This document shows, piece by piece, positions 34,878-43,510 of a DNA stretch of 64,000 nt (the stretch's first letter is position 1; each line of letters starts with the position of its first letter). The notes beneath the pieces were generated by a model. That model was not told the DNA's origin, ran no database searches, and saw only the letters and a program-made list of their open reading frames with translations. Made by a program: the position numbers and the translations under genes. This stretch comes from an uncultured Vampirovibrio sp. (GTDB lineage: Bacteria > Cyanobacteriota > Vampirovibrionia > Gastranaerophilales > Gastranaerophilaceae), in the NCBI GenBank assembly GCA_910583725.1, contig CAJTXZ010000001.1, positions 81,499 through 145,498 on the forward strand. The letters run 5' to 3'.

Positions 34878-35107
34878 CTCCAGAGTGCTAGGGTTTAAGG
34901 ATTTTAGCAGAAGGGGCAATCAAATCGTCGGTAGGGTCATTTAGATAATGATGGTTAATTCTTTATTTGAATGATTCAGGTTTATTGTATTTTTTTATAA
35001 ATATAATAAAAATATCGTTTGATAAAGCATATTGATTATCAAACCATAATTACTTACCTTATTTAGACACAGTGCACCGAAAAGAAAAGGTACTTGCACA
35101 TTGAGTT
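34878..35107 (+). repeat. Array leader L2 (homologous to L1)
   Basis: Block one (about 34878-34942) has CTCCAGAGTGCTAGGGTTTA, AGGATTTTAGCAGAAGG, AATCAAATCGT and GGTCATTT. Block two (about 35064-35106) has AGACACAGTGCACC and TTGCACATTGA. Order and spacing match L1. Within block two GCACCGAAAA (35073-35082) is the reverse complement of the cassette end word. Confidence 0.55.
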
Positions 35108-35194
35108 ACAGAATTTGTTTGGCTTTTTGGGCTAGTTGCTGACGTTTCGTATAGTTCCGTTTGTGTTCTTTGGCTGTACTAGTGCCTTACACAC

Positions 35195-35417
35195 TTTCGC
35201 TGTGCAGTGCAGCAATTTAGGCAGCTGTGCGGGCTCAGCAGACAATGCGTGTTACACATACCACTTGTGGTCAGGCGCAGAAGAGTCCGGTGGTATATAC
35301 TTTGACGCGTACCTTGGCTCGGGCGGCTTCAATGTTCTAAAGTATGTTCCTGCCTATGCCTTTTCGGTGCGTCCATTGCTTTGCAGCACACTACTTGTTT
35401 CAGGCTTCGTTGTTTAG
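35195..35417 (+). pseudogene. Variable cassette 10 (array 2)
   Basis: FAVQCSNLGSCAGSADNACY, TYHLWSGAEESGGIYFDAYL and PAYAFSVRP. The end word is TTTTCGGTGCG at 35361-35371, then diverges. A 93-codon open frame exists around it but no ribosome binding site is seen. Confidence 0.6.
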
Positions 35418-35449
35418 TTACAAGTCCGTGCGCTTCTTTTCTATGTTTC

Positions 35450-35566
35450 TTAGTTATTGTGTGTTGTTGTGCATACGTAGGTTTGCAGCCTGCTTACTTG
35501 TGCAGGTATACAAGGCTATGGCAGCCCTGGCTCGTTATCTACTGTTTACGCTTTGTGATGCGTAGC
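35450..35566 (+). pseudogene. Decayed cassette (array 2)
   Basis: GTTTACGCTTTGTGATGCGTAG near the end mirrors the GTTTACGCCTTTTCGGTGCGCTGTTAG-type ending of cassette 4 with a short deletion. The rest is unrecognisable. Confidence 0.3.
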
Positions 35567-35703
35567 ATGCCTGTATGGAAGCTTTTTTAGGGGCCAGTTG
35601 GAAGTTATTATAGCAGTTCTATATGGCTTAGTCTTATATTTTGCTTCACCCTTTTTTGTGTTATTACAGGGGCCTTAGCCTGTTTCGGGTTGTAAGCATT
35701 TAG

Positions 35704-35985
35704 GGCTCTGTGCAGTGCTTTAGTATTAGCGGACAGTGCTCTGGCGCTCCTTATGGAGATTGCTGGCCTAACCATATATGGTCGTCAGACACAGGTAATT
35801 ATGTTCTTTGGCTACATGGAGGAGGCACAGGCTCTGGCATACGTGATAGTGTGCTTGCCTTTTCGGTGCGCATTTGGTTTTACTGCTGTCAAGCTGATGG
35901 TTTTCCTTTTTTTGCCAAAACGCGTACAGTACATTATATTGCAGTTATCTTGTATGTTATATATCTGCATTCAAAGCAGCTATAA
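35704..35985 (+). pseudogene. Variable cassette 11 (array 2)
   Basis: VQCFSISGQCSGAPYGDCW, PNHIWSSDTGNYVLWLHGGG and SVLAFSVRIW. The end word is TTTTCGGTGCGC at 35860-35871. The frame runs on into non-homologous codons. Confidence 0.6.
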
Positions 35986-36240
35986 CTACCATAAGAGTTT
36001 TATTACTCGCACTGCAGTTGTACAGCCAGTATAGTATATAGCTTTACGAATAAGCGCAAACTATCAGAGGTTTTCCTTAGTTTTGGGTCTCTTTAAGTAT
36101 AGAACTGTTCTTTAATATTGTCACAGCTTGAGTATGTTGTGCGTTTTATGAATTTTGTTATACTAACCACCTGCGGCTTGTTTTGTTTTATTTAGTATTA
36201 CAATACGCCAAAGTGCAATAACAGGCTTACAGCATACTGC

Positions 36241-36427
36241 AGCATGTGCGGGCTCAAGCGGCGACTGCTACCCGTATGCCGTATGGTCAGCCACAGTTGT
36301 TGTTGACAGCTATCACTATGCGTATGACTTTGCAGGCGGCAGGTTCTACATTCCTCACACAAGCCATGTTCCAGGCTATGCGCTTTCGGTGCGCTGTGTA
36401 TTTCTTGCCTTGGTGTATATTAGTTAA
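36241..36427 (+). pseudogene. Variable cassette 12 (array 2)
   Basis: ACAGSSGDCYPYAVWSATVV, a Tyr-rich loop and PGYALSVRCVFLA. The end word is TTTCGGTGCGCTG at 36384-36396. The VQC start is partly lost. Confidence 0.55.
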
Positions 36428-36478
36428 AGGCACGGCAGCTATCGCCAGAAGCCAGAATAACAGCAACTGTTACAAGCA

Positions 36479-36724
36479 ATGATGGACCAACAGACAGAGC
36501 TGTGCGACCAATTTGGCGCTGGCTCTGTGCAGTGCATAAACCACCCGGCGTGTGCGGGCTCTGTTGATAACAACTGCAACCCGTTCGACCTATGGAGTGG
36601 CACTTTATACGGCGACAGCAAGTATTATTATAACTATTTTGCAAACGGCAATACCAATAGAGGCCCTGGTATTAACACCTATGCCTTTTCGGTGCCTGAT
36701 GTCTTGTGGATAATATGCAAATAG
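36479..36724 (+). pseudogene. Variable cassette 13 (array 2)
   Basis: LCDQFGAGSVQCINHPACAG, NPFDLWSGTLYGD and NTYAFSVPD, the end word broken after TTTTCGGTGC (36686-36695). An ATG precedes it in frame, giving an 81-codon ORF. It has no signal peptide or domain start, so I treat it as a cassette. Confidence 0.55.
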
Positions 36725-37077
36725 ATTAATTCAAAATAATTTTTCATCAAAGGTTTATTGACTCTAAATAAAGCAATATGATAGTTTACATATCAATTTT
36801 CTCCAGGCTTAAATAGGAAATGCTTTACAGAGATTACTTTTACAAGATTTAATAATTTAAAATGCAATAAAATTTATAGTAATTATATAAAATTTTACGT
36901 TCTATCACTAAACGTTTTTATTTGAGTCTTTATAAAAAACAGTCTAAAACCGTTCTTGCACCTTAGGGGTTGACTGAAAATGTTAATATTTTATTCATAA
37001 TCAATTCGTTTAATTTTGAAAATCACCGGCCTCGTTCCATCCGAGCAACAGGCAATCATTGCATTTTCTTCCTTCAT
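36725..37077. other. Gap after array 2
   Basis: 353 bp, AT-rich again. TTGACT occurs near 36969 but no convincing promoter pair. No ORF, hairpin or cassette remnant was seen. Confidence 0.4.
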
Positions 37078-37383
37078 TCACCCTTTCATAATAGAGCCAC
37101 CTTGCAAGCCCTCATAAATATAGCGCGAAACAGTATCCCACGCTTCCGAGCAAAAAGGCATCTTGGGACCACCCGCAATAGCATTTAAATCCGAATTTGT
37201 TTTAACAATGGTATTTAATCCCATATGCCAAAAATCATCCCTTTCATTATCACGATAGAAAATAAATTCATCACCTACATTATAGCAAGGGCAGGGCCCA
37301 GAAAGAGGATTAGTACAATATTGTTCTTGCAGTTCAGGGTAAAGTTTCTTGTCAATAACTATTACCTTTACTTTATGTTTCAT
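37078..37383 (-). CDS. TIGR04076-family protein
   Basis: 101 residues. VKVIVIDKKLYPELQEQYC, GPCPCYNVGDEFIFYRD, MPFCSEAWDTVSRYIYEGLQ and GG near the end match the small TIGR04076 family common in anaerobes. The conserved Cys and the acidic EAWD box suggest a metal or cofactor site. Function is unknown. GAAAGAAA lies before the ATG. Confidence 0.7.
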   Translation of the reverse strand: MKHKVKVIVIDKKLYPELQEQYCTNPLSGPCPCYNVGDEFIFYRDNERDDFWHMGLNTIVKTNSDLNAIAGGPKMPFCSEAWDTVSRYIYEGLQGGSIMKG

Positions 37384-37785
37384 TCTTTTTCTTTCAATTC
37401 CGATTTATTGATTTTGAGTATACATTATATTCTGTTGCTACGCAATCTTGAAGCAAGATTAGAAAAGAAATATGAAAAGTTTTACCTTAAAATAAAGTAA
37501 TTTTATCGTTATGCCTTATTAGACGGTCGGACTATGCTGAATAGAACTGGCGATACAGCGGTCTTTTGGCACAGCATATAATAAATGCGACCCGGTTTTA
37601 TTTAATCAACCATTTTTAGGACAAGAGGTTATATGCCTTATTTTAGATTTTTATAATAACATCTTAAGGTTTAGCATTGGCTATTATGCCGGCAATTTTG
37701 CATATATATTGCCTTTTAGTAACTATCAAAGCTTTTCAGCATTCATATTTACTAAATTTATCTATTTTTTATACAATATTTACAA
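37384..37785. other. Gap between the TIGR04076 gene and the rpo terminator
   Basis: About 400 bp with no ORF, repeat or hairpin that I can support. Moderately AT-rich. Confidence 0.4.
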
Positions 37786-37814
37786 CGAAAAGCTGCCAAA
37801 AAGGCAGCTTTTTA
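37786..37814 (-). terminator. Terminator of the rpo operon
   Basis: On the minus strand AAAAGCTGCC, five T and GGCAGCTTTT form a perfect hairpin with T-rich end, 22 bp after the rpoC2 stop. Confidence 0.85.
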
Positions 37815-37836
37815 ATTATTAGTAGGTTGCGTGAAA

Positions 37837-40800
37837 CTATTCAATTGTAAAGTCAGGTGTTCCAAACATACCTTCAATTTCTTCTAATATAGCAGAAGGC
37901 TTTCTTGCTTGATTTTTCTGCTGGGCACGGCGAAGAGCTTCTTTCTCTTTTTCTTCATTTGCGTTAATCAAATGATGATAGCCGGTTCCTGCAGGAATTA
38001 ATCTACCAATAATAACGTTTTCTTTCAGGCCTCTGAGCAAGTCTTTTTTGCCTTCGACAGCAGCTTCTGTCAAAATTCTTGTAGTTTCCTGGAATGAGGC
38101 TGCTGATATAAAGCTTTCTGTATTTAATGAAGCCTTTGTTATACCAAGAAGTAATGCTTCATAGGTAGCAACTTCTCCGCCTTCCTGTTCTACTCTTGCA
38201 TTTTCAGCCTCTATAACTTTTAGCTCAACTAATTCGCCAGGAAGAAGTTTTGTAGTACCAGAGTCAATAACCTTAACTTTTTTACTCATCTGTCTTACAA
38301 TTACTTCAACGTGCTTATCAGCAATTTCAACGCCCTGTGAACGATATACTCTCTGAACCTCGTCTACAAGATATTGTTGTGCTGCAAATGTACCTCTTAA
38401 TCTGATAACGTCATGTGGATTCAATGGACCTGATGTTAAAGGCTGGCCTTTGGTTATTCTTTGCTTATCCATAACAATAACACTAGACTCTATTGGGTAC
38501 TTGATTTCGGTTCTGCCATTTTCATTTACGATATAGAGCCTTGCAACATCATCCTCAATTTCAATTTCCGCAACACCGTCTTCTTCGGCAACAATTGCTG
38601 AATCTTTTGGCTTACGGGCTTCAAGAAGTTCTTCAACCCTTGGCAAACCTTGAACGATGTCACCTGTCTTTTGTCTTTCGAATACAAGGGTCGCCAGTAA
38701 ATCGCCCCTTAATATCAAGGCCCCGTTTTCAACCTGTAAAAGCGTTCCTGGGCTAATCAAGTGAGGACGTCCCAATCTTACTGTTACATAGTCCTTACCG
38801 GTATCAATAACCTGACCTGAGGCGCCTGATGTGTTTCCTGAGGCGGATATTACACTGTCGAGCTTTACAAATTCGCCGGTTTTAACTGTAGCCTTGGAAT
38901 CAATATGCATTTTTTGTTCATATTTTTCGGAAACAAGGAGCAACCTTCTTAGGTCTTTATCTGTTGATTTTATGCTGGCAACAGAATTATCTACTGATAG
39001 CACCTGGGTTTTTGTTACAGGGGTTCTTGGTTCAATGATTTGGCCATTTTCTACCAATAATTCAGTTTGTGTAGATGAAAGCGTTCTTGAAGCATCATCC
39101 TGTTCACGCCTTACAATTAAAGTTTCAAGAACAACGATTTTCAGGCTTCCATCCTTATCAAGTTCTACAAGGCCCTTCAAATGGCTTAAATATCCACTCA
39201 TAGAAAGTACTAAAGATGTTCTTGTAAGAACTGCACCATCTAGGTTTCTAACCCTTGCGCCATCTTTATATTGCAATTGGGTCAATGGGAGAATTTCAAT
39301 AGATTCATCAGTTGTATCAAACTCAATTGAAACGTTTTTAGGTTCAATCCTAAAACTTTGCACAGGTCTTATTAAGATTTGTACAGGCTGTTTGTCAAGC
39401 GTATCTTCATCTACTAAATCCTCAGTAATCTCTTCATCTAAATCATCATCTAATTCAAGAACATCTGATTCATTTTCGATAATTGTAACAATTGAATCAA
39501 CTTTTGCTTTTATTTTACCAGCTACAACGGTACCGGCCTTTATAACTTCGTTTTCTTCAACCTTTAAATCATTAATACTGTCAAGTGTGTGCAATTCACC
39601 TGGACGAACTATAACTTCATGGATAATATCATTGAATTCTTTAATTTCAACAATACCGTCAATGTGCGTGTACAAGTCCTTAACAACTTCGGTACCGGCT
39701 TCGACATAGGTTCCAGAATCAACCAATCTTAATGAAGAGTCTTTTGAAATTTGGTGAATTTCTTCAGGAACAAATACAACTTCGCCTCCCTGAACAACAA
39801 CCTGATTTTCATCGACTTCAATGCCATTATATCTGATTTCACCGGATGAAGTTACCTTGTGTTCATCATCTATCAATTCGGCAATAATCATACCGTTTTC
39901 AACAGTTGTATCAATTGGTGATTTTACTATGTATTTTTCATCAGTTTCGCCAACATGCCAAATTTGTTCTTTCTTAGTCTGCTCAAACACTGCATTAGAT
40001 GGGTGAATTGAAGCAATTACAATGGTTAGTTCCTTACCTGCAACAATCTTCTTAATTTTTCTGCCTTCAAATTCAACATCTTCTACTTCAAGAGAATTGT
40101 TAACACGAACTTCGCCACCATGTTCAGAAACTATAAGGGTTTCAGCTAGCTTTTCGCCTTTTTTGATTTTTTGGCCGTCAGAAACTAAAATTTTAGAGCC
40201 GGCAGGAAGGGTATAAACATCGCCGCCTAATACCCAAACAATACCAGATTTGTTTGAAGTTCTGGAGATATTACCTTGTCTGTCCTTCTTTTCATCGGCA
40301 ATAAAATCTTCAAAAACTACCTCGCCAGAAATATCTGAAGTTATATCTTTTGTAGCCTTTTCTGTCAAACGGCTACCATCACCTTTTGAAACAGGTTCAA
40401 ATTCAGCAATTTTATCGCCCTTCTTGAATTCGGAACCATCAACAAACATTACCTTGGCTCCGGCAGGGATGTGAATTTGCTGTGTTTCATTTTCGCCCGT
40501 AAAATCAATATCTGCTTCTTTAATTGCTACCTGAACAACATCACCATGGCGAGTTCTCATTTCCCTGGTTCTAGGAGTGCCGCTAACTTTACCGTCAAAT
40601 GGAGCAAGAACCTGCTTCATAGCTCCTGAACCCTTAAATACACCGCCTGTGTGGAATGTTCTCATTGTAAGCTGCGTACCAGGTTCACCGATTGACTGAG
40701 CTGCAATTGTACCAATAGCTTCTCCTATATCTACAAGTTTTTGGGTTGTCATAGCCCAACCGTAACATTTTTGGCAAATGCCGTATTCAAGTTCACAGGT

Positions 40801-41691
40801 CAATGTAGATCTAACATCTACCTCGGTTAAATTTAAATCTTTTATTTTTGCAATATCTTCACGGTCAATTGTTTTATTTCTTTCTATTAAAACATTGCCG
40901 TCCTTATCAAGTATATCTTGGGCTATCGTTCTGCCAAGAAGCCTGTCTAATAGTGGTACAATGGCATTTTCACCATCCATAATGGCGGTCATTTTGATTG
41001 ATTTTTGAGTATGACAGTCAGCATCCCTTATTATTACATCCTGTGCAACGTCAACAAGTCTTCTTGTTAAGTAGCCGGAGTCTGCAGTTTTCAGAGCTGT
41101 GTCTACTAAGCCTTTTCTTGCGCCGTATGATGAAATAACGTATTCAGTACAAGATAAACCTTCTTTGAAGTTTGATTTAATAGGCAAGTCGATAATCTGT
41201 CCCTGCGCATCTGCCATCAAACCACGCATACCAACCAGCTGAGATACCTGTGATAAGTTACCTCTCGCACCAGAGAATGCCATCATATAAACAGGATTTA
41301 GTCTATCGAAATTTTCAACAACTTGTTCTGTCAATCTTGCAGTTGTTTCAGACCACGTGTCGATAACTTTTGTATATCTTTCAACCTCAGTAATTTCGCC
41401 TTTCATATAGCGATAAGTTGATTGCTCAATCTGTTCTTGTGCTTCTTTTAAAAGTTTGCTTTTGACAGACGGAACAGATAAGTCATGGATAGAAATTGTT
41501 GTACCGGCCTTTGTTGCATATTTAAACCCAAGGTTTTTAAGGTTATTTGCAAGCTCAGCTGTTTTTGCACCGCCCCATTCAAGATATACCTGAGAAAGGA
41601 GTTTGTTTAAACCTTTTTTATCAACGGTTTTATTTATAAAATCTATATGTTTTTTCTTCTTGCCTGTAGAATCAGGAGTAAAAGTTGTCAT
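37837..41691 (-). CDS. rpoC2: RNA polymerase beta-prime subunit, C-terminal part (cyanobacterial type)
   Basis: 1284 residues. The N-terminus matches cyanobacterial RpoC2: FINKTVDKKGLNKLLSQVYL, LKNLGFKYATKAGTTISIHD, KGEITEVERYTKVIDTWSET and FSGARGNLSQVSQLVGMRGL. The trigger loop is IGEPGTQLTMRTFHTGGVF at about residue 325-343. From there to about 1010 is a huge Lys/Glu/Val-rich insertion of beta-rich repeats (SI3-like), before GLPRVEELLEARKPK resumes the core. The end has ENVIIGRLIPAGTG. Together with RpoC1 it forms the DNA-binding clamp and active site. GAGGGA lies before the ATG; 56 bp after rpoC1. Confidence 0.96.
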   Translation of the reverse strand: MTTFTPDSTGKKKKHIDFINKTVDKKGLNKLLSQVYLEWGGAKTAELANNLKNLGFKYATKAGTTISIHDLSVPSVKSKLLKEAQEQIEQSTYRYMKGEITEVERYTKVIDTWSETTARLTEQVVENFDRLNPVYMMAFSGARGNLSQVSQLVGMRGLMADAQGQIIDLPIKSNFKEGLSCTEYVISSYGARKGLVDTALKTADSGYLTRRLVDVAQDVIIRDADCHTQKSIKMTAIMDGENAIVPLLDRLLGRTIAQDILDKDGNVLIERNKTIDREDIAKIKDLNLTEVDVRSTLTCELEYGICQKCYGWAMTTQKLVDIGEAIGTIAAQSIGEPGTQLTMRTFHTGGVFKGSGAMKQVLAPFDGKVSGTPRTREMRTRHGDVVQVAIKEADIDFTGENETQQIHIPAGAKVMFVDGSEFKKGDKIAEFEPVSKGDGSRLTEKATKDITSDISGEVVFEDFIADEKKDRQGNISRTSNKSGIVWVLGGDVYTLPAGSKILVSDGQKIKKGEKLAETLIVSEHGGEVRVNNSLEVEDVEFEGRKIKKIVAGKELTIVIASIHPSNAVFEQTKKEQIWHVGETDEKYIVKSPIDTTVENGMIIAELIDDEHKVTSSGEIRYNGIEVDENQVVVQGGEVVFVPEEIHQISKDSSLRLVDSGTYVEAGTEVVKDLYTHIDGIVEIKEFNDIIHEVIVRPGELHTLDSINDLKVEENEVIKAGTVVAGKIKAKVDSIVTIIENESDVLELDDDLDEEITEDLVDEDTLDKQPVQILIRPVQSFRIEPKNVSIEFDTTDESIEILPLTQLQYKDGARVRNLDGAVLTRTSLVLSMSGYLSHLKGLVELDKDGSLKIVVLETLIVRREQDDASRTLSSTQTELLVENGQIIEPRTPVTKTQVLSVDNSVASIKSTDKDLRRLLLVSEKYEQKMHIDSKATVKTGEFVKLDSVISASGNTSGASGQVIDTGKDYVTVRLGRPHLISPGTLLQVENGALILRGDLLATLVFERQKTGDIVQGLPRVEELLEARKPKDSAIVAEEDGVAEIEIEDDVARLYIVNENGRTEIKYPIESSVIVMDKQRITKGQPLTSGPLNPHDVIRLRGTFAAQQYLVDEVQRVYRSQGVEIADKHVEVIVRQMSKKVKVIDSGTTKLLPGELVELKVIEAENARVEQEGGEVATYEALLLGITKASLNTESFISAASFQETTRILTEAAVEGKKDLLRGLKENVIIGRLIPAGTGYHHLINANEEKEKEALRRAQQKNQARKPSAILEEIEGMFGTPDFTIE

Positions 41692-41747
41692 TTTAATATT
41701 TCCCTCTTTATGTATTTATTTTATTTATAGTTTAAAAACTATACAGA

Positions 41748-43463
41748 TTAGCTTAAAAGTATTGATTTCCTTACAGTTTCGTTAAACACTATTCTGCCTG
41801 CTGTGGTTTCAATCCTCTTGCCGGTCTCATCTCTTACAATAATTTTATCGTGAAGCTTGATATTACCTAATTCAAGAGCAGATATTGCATCCATAAAGTT
41901 ATGGAAATAACCTTTTACCGGTACGTCTTCATTCTTAAGGATTGTGAGGTAATAAATACCCAATACCATGTCCTGAGATGGCGTTATAATAGGCTTACCG
42001 GTTGCAGGGGCAAGAATATTGTTTGTTGCAAGCATCAGCATTCTTGCTTCGGTTTGAGCTTCGATTGATAAAGGCACATGAACAGCCATCTGGTCACCGT
42101 CAAAGTCAGCATTGAAGGCTGTACATACCAAAGGATGCAATTGAATAGCTCTTCCTTCAACAAGGATGGGTTCAAATGCTTGAATACCAAGCCTGTGAAG
42201 GGTTGGAGCACGGTTTAACAATACTGGGTGTCCTTCAACAACTTCTTCCAAAATATCCCAAACAATAGGCTCAGATCTTTCTATTTTCTTTTTAGCAGAT
42301 TTGATGTTTTGTACCAAACCGCGTTCGATTAACTTATTAACAACAAAAGGCTTAAATAATTCAATTGCCATTTCTTTGGGCAAGCCGCATTGATTTAAGC
42401 TTAACTGCGGGCCAACAACGATAACAGAACGGCCAGAGTAGTCAACACGTTTACCAAGTAAGTTTTGCCTGAAACGACCTTGTTTACCTTCAATAATGTT
42501 TGACAGGGATTTTAATGGTCTTGAATTCGGACCTACGACTGTTCTTCCGCGTCTGCCGTTGTCAATTAAGGCATCAACTGCCTCCTGCAGCATTCTTTTT
42601 TCGTTTCTTACGATAATTTCAGGAGCGCCCATTTCAAGAAGCCTTGCAAGACGATTGTTTCTGTTTATAACTCTTCTGTATAAGTCATTCAGGTCAGATG
42701 TTGCAAAACGGCCGCCGTCTAATTGCACCATTGGTCTTAAATCTGGAGGTGTCACAGGAAGAACATCCATAATAAACCAGGTTGGCTCTGTTTCTGATTC
42801 AATTAAGGATTCTACAAGCCTTAGCCTTTTGATTAATTTAGCTCTTTTTTGAACAGAGCCGCCAGCAGAGTCTAATTCGGCCCTGATGTCATCAGCTAAT
42901 TTAGTTAATTCAATTTCAGATAACAGTTCCTTGACAACTTCTGCACCAATGCCAACTTTTAGCTGGCTATCCTCATTTTCAAGAATGTAATCTTCATATT
43001 CTTCTTCGGTTAAAAGCTGGAACTTTCTAAACGGGCTTTCGCCGCCATCAACAACGACATAGTTGTTAAAATAGATAATCTGTTCCAAGTCTTTTAGGGT
43101 CATATCAAGAAGAAGGCCAAGATAGCTTGGAATACCTTTTAAGAACCAGATATGACTAACAGGGGCTGCAAGCTTAATATGGCCCAACCTGTGGCGTCTA
43201 ACCTTTGAGTCAGTAACCTCTACGCCGCAGCGCTCGCAAATAATACCTTTGTGGCGCACGCGTTTATATTTACCGCAATAACATTCCCAGTCCTTTGAGG
43301 GGCCAAAGATTCTTTCACAGAAAAGTCCATCTCGTTCCGGCTTAAGAGTTCTATAGTTAATGGTTTCGGGCTTTGTTACCTCGCCATAAGACCACTTTAA
43401 AACTCTTTCTGAGGATGCTATTGAAATTCTTATATAATCAAAATAATCTATGCTTGTTGACAC
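41748..43463 (-). CDS. rpoC1: RNA polymerase beta-prime subunit, N-terminal part (gamma)
   Basis: 571 residues. IRISIASSERVLKWSYGEVT, the zinc-ribbon Cys set (CYCGKYKRVRHKGIICERCG), RFRQNLLGKRVDYSGRSVIV and the catalytic FNADFDGDQMAVHVPLS with three aspartates that hold the active-site Mg. The chain stops near GRIVFNETVRKSILLS, where the unsplit beta-prime continues. This is the cyanobacterial/plastid split. GTG start with AAGGAGA. It follows rpoB by 47 bp. Confidence 0.96.
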   Translation of the reverse strand: MSTSIDYFDYIRISIASSERVLKWSYGEVTKPETINYRTLKPERDGLFCERIFGPSKDWECYCGKYKRVRHKGIICERCGVEVTDSKVRRHRLGHIKLAAPVSHIWFLKGIPSYLGLLLDMTLKDLEQIIYFNNYVVVDGGESPFRKFQLLTEEEYEDYILENEDSQLKVGIGAEVVKELLSEIELTKLADDIRAELDSAGGSVQKRAKLIKRLRLVESLIESETEPTWFIMDVLPVTPPDLRPMVQLDGGRFATSDLNDLYRRVINRNNRLARLLEMGAPEIIVRNEKRMLQEAVDALIDNGRRGRTVVGPNSRPLKSLSNIIEGKQGRFRQNLLGKRVDYSGRSVIVVGPQLSLNQCGLPKEMAIELFKPFVVNKLIERGLVQNIKSAKKKIERSEPIVWDILEEVVEGHPVLLNRAPTLHRLGIQAFEPILVEGRAIQLHPLVCTAFNADFDGDQMAVHVPLSIEAQTEARMLMLATNNILAPATGKPIITPSQDMVLGIYYLTILKNEDVPVKGYFHNFMDAISALELGNIKLHDKIIVRDETGKRIETTAGRIVFNETVRKSILLS

Positions 43464-43510
43464 TTATCTGTCTCCTTAATTCTTAAATTTAGTTAATATT
43501 AGCCACAATT

